Shown here: in pieces, positions 13,172-22,999 of the stretch | Numbering within the stretch: position 1 is the first letter of the stretch | How the letters are laid out: every line of letters starts with the position of its first letter | NCBI RefSeq assembly: GCF_024399475.1 | Contig: NZ_CP101620.1 | Coordinates: 2,337,608-2,401,607 of the forward strand | Direction: 5' to 3' | DNA: 64,000 nucleotides | Origin: Allocoprobacillus halotolerans | GTDB lineage: Bacteria; Bacillota_I; Bacilli_A; Erysipelotrichales; Coprobacillaceae | The notes under the pieces: model-generated | Told to the model about the DNA's origin: nothing | Database searches by the model: none | The model's input: the letters and a program-made list of their open reading frames with translations, nothing else | Program-made: the position numbers and the translations under genes

Positions 13172-14591
13172 GGCTGTTATTGGAATAGAAGTTCATTGTG
13201 AATTGAAAACAAAGACAAAAATGTTTTCTGGTGCACCAGTTACTTTTGGAAATCCACCTAATACACAAGTTCATGTGATTGATATGGCTATGCCTGGAAC
13301 TTTACCTTCAGTGAATAAAAAGGGTGTAGAAATGGCAATACGTGTCTGTCGTGCTTTACATATGAAAATTGATGACTTATTACGTTTTGATCGTAAAAAT
13401 TATTATTATGCTGATTTGCCTAAAGGCTTTCAAATAACACAATATTTTCATCCTATTGGACAACATGGCTATCTTGATATTGAGGTTAATCAACAACTTT
13501 TACGAATTGATATTGAACGTTTGCATATCGAAGAAGATACAGCAAAAATGACACATTATGATGATTGTACATTGATTGATTATAATCGCTCAGGAATCCC
13601 TTTGATTGAAATTGTAACATTACCACAAATGCACAATAGTCAACAAGTATGTGCTTATTTAGAGGCATTAAGAATGATTTTAATTTATACAGATGTCAGT
13701 GATGCGATTATGGCTGAAGGATCGATGCGTGTCGATGTCAATATTTCTTTAAGACCACAAGGTAGCCATACACTTGGTGAAAAAGTAGAAATTAAAAATC
13801 TCAATGCATTATCCAATGTTCAAAAAGCTATTGATTATGAGATTCAAAGGCAAACGTATTTATTAGAACAGCATCGTCCTGTTTTAAGACAGACACGTCG
13901 TTTCGATGAAAAAAGTCAAACGACTGTTTTGATGAGGGAGAAAGAATCATTATTAGATTATCGTTATTATCCCGAACCTAATATTTTACCCGTTCGTCTT
14001 GATAATCGCTGGATTGAAAATATAAAGCAACAATTACCTTTGTTACCAAACCAGAAAAAATCACTTTATCAAGAAACATATGGTTTATCATCACAAGATA
14101 CAAAGATTCTTTTATCACATAAAGATATCTCTTTATTTTATGATCAAGTGATATCTATTTATCCATACTATCACACATGTTGCCATTGGCTCATAGGGGA
14201 TGTGATGGCTTATATTCGCCAGCATAAAAAGCATATTAATGATTTATTGACAGTTCAGGATTTTGCTGAATTAATGAATATGTTAAAACAAGAGAAGGTT
14301 TCATCTAAGCAGGCAAAACAAATTTTAGAGTTCATGATTTTAGAAAAGAAAAGCCCATTGATAGTCATGAAAGAACATCATATGCAATCATTAAATGATG
14401 AGAATATGCTGAGGTCTTTGATTGAAGAAGTGCTTGATGAATATCCTCAATTGGTATATGATTATCATTGTGGCAAAACAAATGTCTGTGGTTTTTTTGT
14501 AGGACAAGTCATGAAAAAAACATCTGGTCAGGCACATCCTCAAAAAACAAATGAACTTTTAAGACAAATGCTAGAAAAAAGAAAAATATAA
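13164..14591 (+). CDS. gatB: Glutamyl/aspartyl-tRNA amidotransferase subunit B
   Basis: tRNA-binding and kinase subunit of GatCAB. It begins MFEAVIGIEVHCELKTKTKMF, the standard GatB start, with GGAGAATCAACGT just upstream. Other markers are YYYADLPKGFQITQY, MAEGSMRVDVNISLRP, EIKNLNALSNVQKAIDYE and RYYPEPNILP. The C-terminal YqeY-like tail ends with FFVGQVMKKTSGQAHP. It has 475 residues and is intact. Without this complex a cell lacking GlnRS cannot make Gln-tRNA, so the operon is probably essential. Confidence 0.96.
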   Translation: MFEAVIGIEVHCELKTKTKMFSGAPVTFGNPPNTQVHVIDMAMPGTLPSVNKKGVEMAIRVCRALHMKIDDLLRFDRKNYYYADLPKGFQITQYFHPIGQHGYLDIEVNQQLLRIDIERLHIEEDTAKMTHYDDCTLIDYNRSGIPLIEIVTLPQMHNSQQVCAYLEALRMILIYTDVSDAIMAEGSMRVDVNISLRPQGSHTLGEKVEIKNLNALSNVQKAIDYEIQRQTYLLEQHRPVLRQTRRFDEKSQTTVLMREKESLLDYRYYPEPNILPVRLDNRWIENIKQQLPLLPNQKKSLYQETYGLSSQDTKILLSHKDISLFYDQVISIYPYYHTCCHWLIGDVMAYIRQHKKHINDLLTVQDFAELMNMLKQEKVSSKQAKQILEFMILEKKSPLIVMKEHHMQSLNDENMLRSLIEEVLDEYPQLVYDYHCGKTNVCGFFVGQVMKKTSGQAHPQKTNELLRQMLEKRKI

Positions 14592-14647
14592 TCTTCTATA
14601 CATTAGTCATGAATTTTGATACAATAGAAAAAAGTAGGTGAATAATG

Positions 14648-15352
14648 ATGGCAAAACAGTTTCATTTTGATGATGAAGACGATATTCAAGAAGATTATCA
14701 ATCATCATATCTAGATGAATTAGAAAACAAAAAAGAAAATGCGCCTTATATTTCAATAGATGAAGAAGATGATAACGAGGAAGAGGAACCAATGAAGAAA
14801 AAGAAAAAAGGTTTTGTAATGAAATGGTGGCATTATGTATTGATATTATTTGGTGTGCTGGCGATTGCTTTTATTGTCTATATTGCGGTTTTATCATTGC
14901 ATGATGGACCAGTATATGGAAATCGTTGTGAAGGCATGGTCAGTATTTCTAAAGATGCACGAGATTCTACCATTTCAACAATAGAGGAAAAGTATGATGA
15001 AATTGAGTCTATGACAGTTTCAACGGAATGTCGTCAATTAAAAGTAGATATTATTTTTAAAGCAAAGATGGATACTGATAAAGCTAAGAAAATTGCTGAA
15101 GAAACCGTTCAGACACTTGATGAAATTGTTGGTAGAGAAAAAGCAGATGGTAAGACATATAGTGATTTGTTTGGAATAATTGATGGTGTTACTCAATATG
15201 AAGTGAATGTCTTTATGATGTCATCTGATAGTAAGGATTTTCCAATCTATGGAACAAAAAATGTTCAAAATGATGAGTTTTCATATACTTTAGCATCTGT
15301 TAAGGATGAAGAAAGTGCTAAGAAAGCACAAGAAACTTTAACGGACGAATAA
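14648..15352 (+). CDS. Single-pass membrane protein with an acidic N-terminus, unknown function
   Basis: Not recognised. The first ~55 residues are very acidic (DDEDDIQEDY, DEEDDNEEEE) and are followed by a basic patch (MKKKKKG). One membrane helix follows (WWHYVLILFGVLAIAFIVYIAVL, about residues 60-82, given here only as a description of its extent). The ~150-residue outer part contains the ordered-looking segments YDEIESMTVSTECRQLKVD and DKAKKIAEETVQTLDEIVG. It is likely anchored with the C-terminal part outside. ATG 14648 fits AGGTG at 14636-14640 better than ATG 14645. It stands between gatB and an rRNA methyltransferase and has its own strong terminator. Confidence 0.7.
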   Translation: MAKQFHFDDEDDIQEDYQSSYLDELENKKENAPYISIDEEDDNEEEEPMKKKKKGFVMKWWHYVLILFGVLAIAFIVYIAVLSLHDGPVYGNRCEGMVSISKDARDSTISTIEEKYDEIESMTVSTECRQLKVDIIFKAKMDTDKAKKIAEETVQTLDEIVGREKADGKTYSDLFGIIDGVTQYEVNVFMMSSDSKDFPIYGTKNVQNDEFSYTLASVKDEESAKKAQETLTDE

Positions 15353-15374
15353 ACGAGCTAGGCTCGTTTTTTTA
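15351..15374 (+). terminator. Intrinsic terminator
   Basis: AAACGAGC and GCTCGTTT pair around TAG and are followed by a T run to 15373. Confidence 0.85.
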
Positions 15375-15388
15375 TAGGAGGATTAACT

Positions 15389-16733
15389 ATGCAAAAAAAT
15401 GAGTATATTATCGCTCAGTGTGTTGATTACACACATGATGGTTTAGGAATTGTGAAATATCAAGGATTGCCTGTTTTTGTGAAAAATATGCTGATTGATG
15501 AAGTAGGTAAAGTAAAGATTATTAAAGTGTTGAAAAAATATGCTGTAGGTCGTTTGATTGAATTGCATGAAATGAGTCCTTTCAGACAAGAACCAAGATG
15601 TCCATTGTTTAAACAATGTGGTGGTTGTCATTTACAGCATCTTCAGCCAATTGCTCAACAACAATTTAAAACAAAAAGAGTGCAAGATACATTATCAAAG
15701 ATTGGTCATTGTCATGTACCAGTTGAACCTTGTTTAATGATGGATGATCCTTGGTTTTATCGTAACAAAGTGCAAGTGCCAGTAGGCATGCATCAAGGAC
15801 ATTTGATCAGTGGTTTTTATAAGCAACATAGTAATGATATTGTAGCAATGGATCAATGTTTTATTCAAAATGAATTTTCAAATCGCGTGATTCCTTATGT
15901 AAGAGAGTTATTAGAAAAAGTAGGAGAAAAACCTTTTGATAAAATCACACATCAAGGAAATATCAAGCATATTCTTGTTAAATATGGTTATCACAGTCAT
16001 CAGGCTATGCTTGTATTGATTACATATCAACGTACACTTCGAAAAAAGATATGCTTGTCAAAATGGTAAAAGAACAATTTCCTGAATTAAAGACAATTGT
16101 TCAAAATTATAATCCACGTCATGATAATGTGATTTTAGGAGATGAAGAGATAGTATTAGATGGTGATGGTTATATCGAAGATCAGTTATTAGGCAATACT
16201 TATCGTATTTCTTTGAAATCTTTTTATCAGATTAATCCTTTTCAAGTCGAAGTCCTTTATCAAAAAGCCATTGAATATGCAAAACTGAAACCAACAGATG
16301 TTGTGATTGATGCTTATTGTGGCATAGGGACGATTTCTTTATCACTTGCTAAACATGTTCAAAAAGTTTATGGTGTAGAAATTGTTGAACAGGCGATTTT
16401 GGATGCAAAAGAAAATGCCATAAGAAATCAGATTGATAATGTTGAATTTTATTGTCAGGATGCTGGTGAATTTATGGTAGAGTTTGCAAAAAAGAATAAA
16501 CCTATTGATGCAGTTATTGTTGATCCACCTAGAAAAGGATGTTCATCATTGTTTTTGAATCAACTTTTACAATTATCACCAAAAAAATTGTCTATATATC
16601 ATGTGATGTGGCAACTCAGGCAAGGGATATTGATATTTTACAACAACATGGTTATCAAGCAGTGAAATGTCAACCTGTTGATATGTTCCCACAAAGTTAT
16701 CATATTGAAAATATTGTTCTGCTGACAAAATGA
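15389..16733 (+). CDS. TrmA/RlmD-family RNA (uracil-C5)-methyltransferase, two frameshifts
   Basis: SAM-dependent m5U methyltransferase, most likely for 23S rRNA. An N-terminal TRAM-like domain (CVDYTHDGLGIVKYQGLPVF) precedes a [4Fe-4S] set CPLFKQCGGCHLQHL plus a later Cys. The catalytic domain has IDAYCGIGTISLSLA (SAM site), VDPPRKGC and, after the second shift, IVYISCDVATQARDI with the nucleophilic Cys. The -1 shifts are at A6 16042-16047 and A7 16581-16587; adding one base at each gives about 449 residues, the usual size. A second member of the family lies at 42698-43824, so which makes U747 or U1939 cannot be said from sequence. Confidence 0.9.
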
Positions 16734-16753
16734 GAGAAAACATAGTGTATATG

Positions 16754-16781
16754 TTGACAAAAAAGTTTAGTGTGCTACAAT
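16754..16781 (+). promoter_or_regulatory. Promoter of the ktrB leader transcript
   Basis: TTGACA at 16754-16759 and TACAAT at 16776-16781, 16 bases apart: a near-consensus promoter placed directly in front of the structured leader. Confidence 0.8.
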
Positions 16782-16786
16782 TGAGT

Positions 16787-16900
16787 TCGAATAAGTGGTG
16801 GAGTCTGTCATAAAGCTATTATGCTTTATTTATTCGATGTGTTTTATTTTATGAGTATAAAATAATCTATCCGACAGATTCTTTGAAGAATCTGTTTTTT
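16787..16900 (+). promoter_or_regulatory. Structured leader with terminator and alternative pairing, upstream of ktrB
   Basis: Helix 1 pairs TCGAATAA (16787-16794) with TTATTCGA (16830-16837). Inside it is hairpin ATAAAGC/GCTTTAT (16810-16829). A second hairpin TTATTTTAT/ATAAAATAA covers 16844-16865. The terminator is ACAGATTCT/AGAATCTGT at 16874-16895 plus T6. GAGTCTGTC at 16801-16809 can pair over nine bases (one G-U) with GACAGATTC at 16873-16881, which would break the terminator. This is the layout of a transcription-attenuating riboswitch. It matches no class I recognise, including the ydaO c-di-AMP element that controls ktr genes in Bacillus. Confidence 0.6.
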
Positions 16901-17004
16901 AAACAGATTTGAAAGGAGTTGTCTGCAAGGAAAGTTATGATTTTATAGTGAAAGAGAAAAATGAATTTTATAAAAAATATATATTGAAATATGTGGAGGG
17001 AAAT

Positions 17005-18402
17005 ATGGAAACGGTAGATTTTCATAAGTCGAAGAAAAAGAGAGTCTTTTCACCTATGCGACGTATTGCCTTTAGTTTCTTTATGGTTATATTGGTAGGT
17101 TCTTTCTTATTAGCTTGTCCATTTTCAAATCATGGAGTTGCTCCTTATATTGATCATTTATTTGTTGCAACTTCAGCAACTTGTGTGACAGGGCTAGTTC
17201 CCTTTGTTGTTGCAGATCAATATACTTTCATTGGACAGTTGGTTATTATATTACTCATTCAAATAGGTGGTTTAGGTTTTTTAACATTATTAAATATGTT
17301 TATCTATGCCTTGAGAAAGAAATTAACATATACAAATAAAATTATTATGCAAGAAGCATTAAATCAAAATTCTATGGCATCTATTGGAATTTATATTAAA
17401 AGAGTTATTAAATATACAGCTTTCTTTGAGCTTGTTGGAGCATTATTATTGAGTATTGTTTTTGTGCCAGAGTATGGAGTGCTAAAAGGCCTTTATTATG
17501 GATTATGGCATTCTATTTCAGCATTCTGTAATGCTGGATTTGATATTTTGGGAGCAAATTCTTTGATTCCTTATCAAACCCATATACTGATGAATTTCAC
17601 TATTGCAGGATTGATTATTGCTGGTGGTCTTGGATTTGTTGTTTGGATTGATTTAAGAATGTCATGGCAACACTATAAAGAAAATTTTAAATTCTTTAAA
17701 CTCAAAACATTTTTTGCCTCATTGTCATTGCATACAAAAATTGTTTTGTTTTCAACTATATTGTTGCTTTTGAGTGGGACACTGGTTATTCTATTTTTAG
17801 AATATAATAATCCTGGAACATTAGGTCCGTTATCTTTAGGAGATAAGATTCTAGCTAGTTTTTTCCAATCAACAACAACGAGAACTGCAGGTTTTGCATC
17901 TGTCAATATGGTCGCTTTACATGATTCAACAAAATTATTTATGTCCATTTTGATGTTTATAGGTGGATCGCCAGCAGGAACAGCTGGAGGTATTAAAACA
18001 GTCACATTGGTTATTGCTTTAATGTATATCTACTCATTACAAAATGGTAATGAAAATGTGACAATGTTTAAACGTCGTATTGATAATCAGGTTGTCAAAC
18101 GTTCATTAACGATTGCTATTTTGAGTTTCTTTATTTGTTCACTCGGATTATTTATCTTATCAATGAATGAAGGTGCTGATTTTATAGATTTAATTTTTGA
18201 AGTCTTTTCAGCCTTTGGAACAGTTGGGCTTTCAGCATCATTAACACCGACATTAACGGTATTAGGAAAGATTGTGATTATTATATTAATGTTTATTGGA
18301 CGTATTGGTCCATTAACAATGGTATTCGTTTTTGCTAAGAAATATAAACAAAAGAAAGGACAGGACATCATGTATCCAGTTGGTGATGTCCTCATAGGAT
18401 AA
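17005..18402 (+). CDS. ktrB: Ktr/Trk potassium uptake transporter, membrane subunit
   Basis: K+ (with Na+) uptake channel-like subunit with four pore repeats. Filter-type loops are visible as ATSATCVTGLVP, WHSISAFCNAGFDILG, QSTTTRTAGFASVN (then GGSPAGTAGGIKT) and FSAFGTVGLSASLTP. I place the start at ATG 17005, preceded by GGAGGG at 16995-17000. This gives 465 residues; an upstream TTG would add 32 residues with no family counterpart. ktrA follows 6 bases downstream, so the two form one operon under the structured leader. Confidence 0.93.
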   Translation: METVDFHKSKKKRVFSPMRRIAFSFFMVILVGSFLLACPFSNHGVAPYIDHLFVATSATCVTGLVPFVVADQYTFIGQLVIILLIQIGGLGFLTLLNMFIYALRKKLTYTNKIIMQEALNQNSMASIGIYIKRVIKYTAFFELVGALLLSIVFVPEYGVLKGLYYGLWHSISAFCNAGFDILGANSLIPYQTHILMNFTIAGLIIAGGLGFVVWIDLRMSWQHYKENFKFFKLKTFFASLSLHTKIVLFSTILLLLSGTLVILFLEYNNPGTLGPLSLGDKILASFFQSTTTRTAGFASVNMVALHDSTKLFMSILMFIGGSPAGTAGGIKTVTLVIALMYIYSLQNGNENVTMFKRRIDNQVVKRSLTIAILSFFICSLGLFILSMNEGADFIDLIFEVFSAFGTVGLSASLTPTLTVLGKIVIIILMFIGRIGPLTMVFVFAKKYKQKKGQDIMYPVGDVLIG

Positions 18403-18408
18403 AAGAAA

Positions 18409-19073
18409 ATGCAAAATAAACAGGTAGTAGTTTTAGGATTAGGTGTTTTTGGTTCGACTATAACCAAAACATTATCACAATATGGTTGTGAAGTTGTTGC
18501 AGTTGATAAAGATCAGGAATGTGTACAGAGAGTTTCAGAATTTGCTACTAAAGCTGTTATTGGTGACATTACTGATAAACAATTTTTAATTGATTTAGGT
18601 ATTGAAGAATTTGATGTTGGTATTGTTGCGATTGGGAATCATTTGGAAGAAAGTCTTTTAGGCGTTTTGAATCTTAAAGAAATAGGAATTCCACACATTA
18701 TTGCCAAAGCGAAAAATAAACGTTTTAAAACGATTCTAGAAAAAATTGGAGCAGATCGTATTATCCGTCCTGAAAAGGAAATGGGTGAAAGATTGGCACG
18801 TGTCTTACTTAGAAAAAATATTACTGATTTAGTAGAACTTGATGAAAATTATAGTCTTGTGGAAATGAAAGTACCTCAAGCTTGGGTAGGGCATACGTTA
18901 GCTTCATTGGACTTAAGAAAAAATATGGAATCAATATTTTAGGTCAGCGTGATATGGAAACACAAAAAATTGAATTATCGGTTAGTCCTGAATATATGTT
19001 ATGTATGAATGATCATTTTTTGCTGGTTGCAGAAACTGAAAAGATTGAAAAATTTGATTATTTGATAGTTTAA
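18409..19073 (+). CDS. ktrA: Ktr/Trk potassium uptake regulatory subunit, frameshifted
   Basis: Cytoplasmic RCK protein that gates KtrB on binding nucleotides. The N-terminal RCK_N domain shows VVVLGLGVFGSTITKTL and VVAVDKDQECV (the Rossmann motif), then FDVGIVAIGNHLEESLLG. The C-terminal RCK_C domain, the usual site of c-di-AMP binding in KtrA, runs through the shift. The frame moves by -1 at the A6 run 18918-18923 (SLDLRKK | YGINILGQRD). Joined length is about 221 residues, as expected. Confidence 0.92.
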
Positions 19074-19083
19074 GGTATTGCTT

Positions 19084-19656
19084 ATGTCTATTGATGTGAA
19101 AAAAATATTGGGTAAGGCTTTACTAGAACTTTGTCATAAGCAGTCTTTACAATCTATAACAATATCACAACTTCTTAAAGAAACGGGTGTTAGTCGTCAA
19201 ACTTTTTATAATCACTTTAAAGATAAGAATGATTTGATTTGTTATATTTATGATACTTTTATTGTACCTGATTTTCATGATGATAATATGCGTATGAATT
19301 TTTCTGATTCATTATTACAAACATTTGAAAATATTCAAAAATATCATGTTTTTATGAAACAGGCTTGTCAAATGGAAGGTCAAAACTGTTTGAAAGATTA
19401 TATAATAGAGCATTGCCAGCATTTTGATTTAAAATGGCACCAAGATCTCTATGGATCAAAACCTATGCCAGATGAATTGAAATTTGCGACAATTTATCAT
19501 GCGCATGCTTCAAGCAGTATGACTTTATCATGGATTCTTTCAGATATGCCAGTTCCCTGTGTTGAAATTGTAGATATGATTGTACAAATGCGTGGTTTAG
19601 GAATGGATAAATTATTTGAAGGTAGTGAAAATAAAATTCAACCTTACCATAAATAG
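19084..19656 (+). CDS. TetR-family transcriptional regulator
   Basis: DNA-binding repressor of 190 residues. The helix-turn-helix is in the first 50 residues (ITISQLLKETGVSRQTFYNHF), the classical TetR pattern. The C-terminal ligand/dimer domain is poorly conserved and resembles the DhaS-like 'TetR_C' group. ATG 19084 fits AAGG at 19072-19075. The palindrome at 19670-19689 sits between it and the metallo-hydrolase gene and is a plausible target. The ligand is unknown. Confidence 0.85.
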   Translation: MSIDVKKILGKALLELCHKQSLQSITISQLLKETGVSRQTFYNHFKDKNDLICYIYDTFIVPDFHDDNMRMNFSDSLLQTFENIQKYHVFMKQACQMEGQNCLKDYIIEHCQHFDLKWHQDLYGSKPMPDELKFATIYHAHASSSMTLSWILSDMPVPCVEIVDMIVQMRGLGMDKLFEGSENKIQPYHK

Positions 19657-19669
19657 ACAAATATTTAAA

Positions 19670-19689
19670 AATGTCCATATATGGACATT
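19670..19689. promoter_or_regulatory. Perfect 20-bp palindrome, candidate TetR operator
   Basis: AATGTCCATATATGGACATT is a perfect inverted repeat, without a following T run, about 70 bases upstream of the metallo-hydrolase gene and just after tetR. Length and symmetry suit a TetR dimer. It could also fold in RNA. Confidence 0.5.
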
Positions 19690-19762
19690 ATCAATAAATC
19701 ATAAATAGAAATCTCCTCTTTTTTACGATAAGATATAAGTAGAAAAGAAAGGAGTTTTTTTG

Positions 19763-20587
19763 ATGCGAGAAATTATAATGAATGAAAAAGGGCAAGCTGT
19801 TGCGCCAAAAAGTATTCCTATGACAAATCAAGCTTTTATGGTAGATGAACAAACAAGAATTTATTGGCTAGGTGGGGCTGGTGTTATGATTCATAGCCAT
19901 CATACCAATATTATGATTGATCCTGTATTGGAAGGTTTTGATATTCCTTTATTATATCAAGTTCCACTTTTATCACAGGATGTTGTTGATTTAGATGGTT
20001 TATTAATTACACATATTGATAACGATCATTTTTCAAGACCAACATGTAAACATGTTCAAGATGTTTGTCAAAAATATTATGCACCAAATTATGTGGCTGA
20101 TGTGATGAATGAAGAAGGATTTGATACAAAGAAATGTGATATTGGAGATTCTTTTGATATTCATGATATAACAGTTCAATTAACACCAGCTCAACATAAT
20201 TGGCAAAATAGTTCAAAAAAATGGCAATATCGTTATTGGGAAGAAAAGGATTATTGTGGCTATTGGATGGAAACGAAAGAAGGAACAATCTGGTTGCCAG
20301 GTGATTCACGTTTATTAGATGAACATTTAAATATGCCAGAACCTGATGTGATTTTATTTGATTTTGCAGATAATGATTGGCATATTACATTAGATGGTGC
20401 CATTCAATTAGCGAATACTTATCCTAATGCAGATTTGATTTGTATTCATTGGGGAAGTGTAGATGCTCCAAATATGACACCATTTAATGGAAACCCTGAA
20501 TCATTGTATAATACTGTTATCAATCCTGAAAGAATTTGTGTATTGGCTCCTGGTGAAACATATGTATTAAAAGGAACAAACAAATGA
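19763..20587 (+). CDS. MBL-fold metal-dependent hydrolase
   Basis: Metallo-beta-lactamase-fold enzyme similar to the UlaG/YtnP-like 'beta-lactamase superfamily' proteins. Metal motifs are THIDNDHFS (HxDxDH), PAQHNWQ, WLPGDSR and a late IHWGSVD. It has 274 residues and no signal, so it is cytoplasmic. ATG 19763 has GGAG 8 bases upstream. A regulator of the TetR family and a 20-bp palindrome lie just before it, and a phosphatase and an aldo-keto reductase follow with overlapping ends. That suggests one transcription unit handling a small molecule. The substrate cannot be read from sequence. Confidence 0.8.
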   Translation: MREIIMNEKGQAVAPKSIPMTNQAFMVDEQTRIYWLGGAGVMIHSHHTNIMIDPVLEGFDIPLLYQVPLLSQDVVDLDGLLITHIDNDHFSRPTCKHVQDVCQKYYAPNYVADVMNEEGFDTKKCDIGDSFDIHDITVQLTPAQHNWQNSSKKWQYRYWEEKDYCGYWMETKEGTIWLPGDSRLLDEHLNMPEPDVILFDFADNDWHITLDGAIQLANTYPNADLICIHWGSVDAPNMTPFNGNPESLYNTVINPERICVLAPGETYVLKGTNK

Positions 20588-21158
20588 AAACATTATATTT
20601 AATGAGGCATGGTGAAACACTTTTTAATGCTTTACATAAGATTCAGGGATGGTGTGATTCACTTTTGACAGAAAAAGGAATTAAACAAGCTTTAAAAGCA
20701 AAACAGTGGTTTGAAAGTCAAGGAATTACTTTTGATCATGCTTATAGTTCGACAAGTGAAAGATGTTGCGATACATTAGAGCTGATAATTTCACAACCTT
20801 ATCAAAGATGCAAAGGCTTAAAAGAAAATAATTATGGTTTGTTAGAAGGGGAACCGGATTATTTAGCAGAAAATGATCCTCAAAAATGTGCTACTTATTA
20901 TTTGCAGTTTGGTGGTGAATCTAATGAAACCTTGAAAGAACGTATGGTCAAAACATTAACAGAAATCATGGATAAAGATGATCATCAATCTGTCTTAGCA
21001 GTGAGTCATGGTGGTGCTTGTTTTAATTTTTTAAGAGCATGGCAAGATCCACAAGAAGAATTAAAAAAGGATTTGGAAATTGTTGTATATTTATTTACGA
21101 ATATGAAAACGATTGTTTTTATTTAAAAGATGTAATCAGACAGGAGAACATAAAATGA
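20584..21158 (+). CDS. Histidine phosphatase (phosphoglycerate mutase-like), frameshifted
   Basis: Phosphatase of the branch-1 histidine superfamily. The catalytic RHGET motif is at the start (LYLMRHGETLFN), followed by HAYSSTSERCCDT, the acid GGESNETLKERM and a second His in AVSHGGACFNF. A -1 shift in the A6 run at 21063-21068 changes the tail; one more A gives GFGNCCIFIYEYEND, the usual last strands. The stop then falls at TGA 21156-21158, overlapping the ATG of the next gene. It overlaps the upstream gene by 4 bases. The substrate is unknown. Confidence 0.85.
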
Positions 21159-22212
21159 AATATATCCAATTAGGGACAAGTGATTTAATGGTATCAAAAG
21201 TATGTCTTGGATGTATGGGATTTGGCGATGCGACGAAGGGTAAGCATTCTTGGACATTACCTTATGAAGATTCAAAAAAATTATACAATATGCTTTAACA
21301 CAAGGCATTAATTTTTTTGATACTGCAATGGCTTATCAAGGTGGGACAAGTGAAGAATATTTAGGTCAAGCCATGCGAGAATGTGCTAAACGAGAAGATG
21401 TTATCGTTGCAACAAAATTTCATGGTCGTACATTAGCGCAAATTGAACAAGATATCAGTGCAAAACAACATATTGAAACCTGTCTTGATATGAGCTTAAA
21501 AAGATTGCAAATGGATTATGTAGATTTATATATTTTACATGCATGGGATGAACATACGCCTATTGAAGAAACATTAGAAATTTTAAATGAAATGATAAAA
21601 AAAGGAAAAGTTCGTTATATTGGTGTTTCTAATTGTTATGCATGGCAAATTGCTAAAGCAAATGAAATTGCGAAACAAAAAAATTTACAGCCTTTTATAT
21701 CAGTACAAGGACATTATAATTTGATTTTTAGAGAAGAAGAAAGAGAAATGAAACCTTATTGTGATTTACATCATGTCGCAATGACACCTTATAGTGCTTT
21801 GGCATCAGGAAGATTAGCGAAACATCCTGGTGAACAATCTTTGCGTTTAGAAGAGGACAGTTATGCGAAAGGAAAATATGATCAAAGTGTCAATATAGAT
21901 TTGCCAATTATTCTTCGTGTTGAAGAATTAGCCAATCGTCATCAGGTGTCTATGAGTGAAGTGGCCTTATCTTGGTTAATGCGTCAGGTAGCCACACCTA
22001 TTGTAGGTGCAACCAAAATCTCTCATATTGATACTGCTGTTCGTGCTGTTGATTTTGAATTGACTCAAGATGAAATGAAATATCTTGAAGAATGTTATCA
22101 GCCACATCCTCTAGTTGGTGTGATGGCAGAAAAAAGTGATTTGGCAAAAGTCAAATCATCTTTTTTATGTGTTGAAATATATAATTATTTTGATATTTAT
22201 CATGATAAATAA
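21155..22212 (+). CDS. Aldo/keto reductase, frameshifted
   Basis: NADPH-dependent oxidoreductase of the AKR fold. Motifs are QGINFFDTAMAYQGGTSEEYLG (Asp and Tyr of the catalytic set; description of extent only), FHGRTLAQIE, DLYILHAWDEHTPIEET (His), IGVSNCYAWQI and PIVGATKISHID. A -1 shift is in the A7 run at 21274-21280. A second one is probable in the A6 run at 22130-22135: one more A would end the protein at MAEKK with TGA 22137-22139. As read, the frame runs on to 22212 and overlaps the convergent gene by 62 bases. The start overlaps the upstream phosphatase. Confidence 0.88.
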
Positions 22213-22846
22213 AGTAAGCTAGATTAATGAAAATAAGAATTGATAAAAACCATATAGCATTGAATGCAAAGAAAATATGCAATATATAAGCCAAAGCTAC
22301 ACCACTATGGAAACAAAAAAGAGTTCCACCAAAGAAACAACCTTTTTTTAATTTTCCTTGCTTGATTTGAGGATCTTCAATTAAAAAATACTCTGTGATT
22401 GAAAGAATTGTTTGTTTGAGATTATTTGTAGAAAAAATTGTAGAACTGGTATATCCTAATGCCCCTTTAAAAACACACCATTGAAAAGCCGTTACAAAAA
22501 AGCAAGGATATAAAGCTATAATGGGATTAACACTTTCAGGTATAATTCCTAAAACAATGATACATGCTAATTCTAAATATAAAACCAAATACTGTAGTTT
22601 CCATTTTGTACGATATGTTAAAATGGTTGCAATAATCATTGCTGAAATATAAATAAGTAAAGCACCAATTCTAATCATTGATTCAATATAATTACTGCCT
22701 AATATGTCTCGTACAAGATCTATCAAATTGGCTGTCTGTGCTGAACCAAAAACATTCATTCTTGTAAAAATAGCATAGCCACCAAAAAAACCACCAACTA
22801 TCGCCATTAAATAATGAACAATGACTTCGTGATAATTATTTTCCAC
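22151..22846 (-). CDS. YoaK/DUF1275-family membrane protein
   Basis: Integral membrane protein of 231 residues with about six helices. The N-terminal GGFFGGYAIFTRMNVFGSAQTANLI is the hallmark of DUF1275 (YoaK/small-molecule transporter-like; shown here to describe the block). Later blocks are FQWCVFKGALGYTSSTIFSTNN and LKKGCFFGGTLFCFHSGV. The family's transported compound is not known. It has its own promoter and stands alone on the minus strand. Its tail overlaps the observed end of the aldo/keto reductase gene, probably because of a missing base in that gene. Confidence 0.85.
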   Translation of the reverse strand: MENNYHEVIVHYLMAIVGGFFGGYAIFTRMNVFGSAQTANLIDLVRDILGSNYIESMIRIGALLIYISAMIIATILTYRTKWKLQYLVLYLELACIIVLGIIPESVNPIIALYPCFFVTAFQWCVFKGALGYTSSTIFSTNNLKQTILSITEYFLIEDPQIKQGKLKKGCFFGGTLFCFHSGVALAYILHIFFAFNAIWFLSILIFINLAYFIYHDKYQNNYIFQHIKKMI

Positions 22847-22877
22847 TTTTCATACAACTCCTTTAAATGCGCTTTTT

Positions 22878-22905
22878 ATTATAGCACTACTCATTTTTTT
22901 GACAA
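22878..22905 (-). promoter_or_regulatory. Promoter of the DUF1275 gene
   Basis: On the minus strand, TTGTCA (22905-22900) and TATAAT (22883-22878) with a 16-base spacer, about 30 bases before the start codon. Confidence 0.7.
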
Positions 22906-22999
22906 TCCTTGTCTATAAAAAAATAAAAAAAATAACAACTTTTTATTGTTGAAAGGGCTTTTATTTTATATAATAGTATTATGAAAAGAGGCGAGATGG

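Noticed and set aside
17673-18467. Long minus-strand frames opposite ktrB
   Set aside because: Their composition mirrors the hydrophobic codons of ktrB on the other strand, and no start signals are present.
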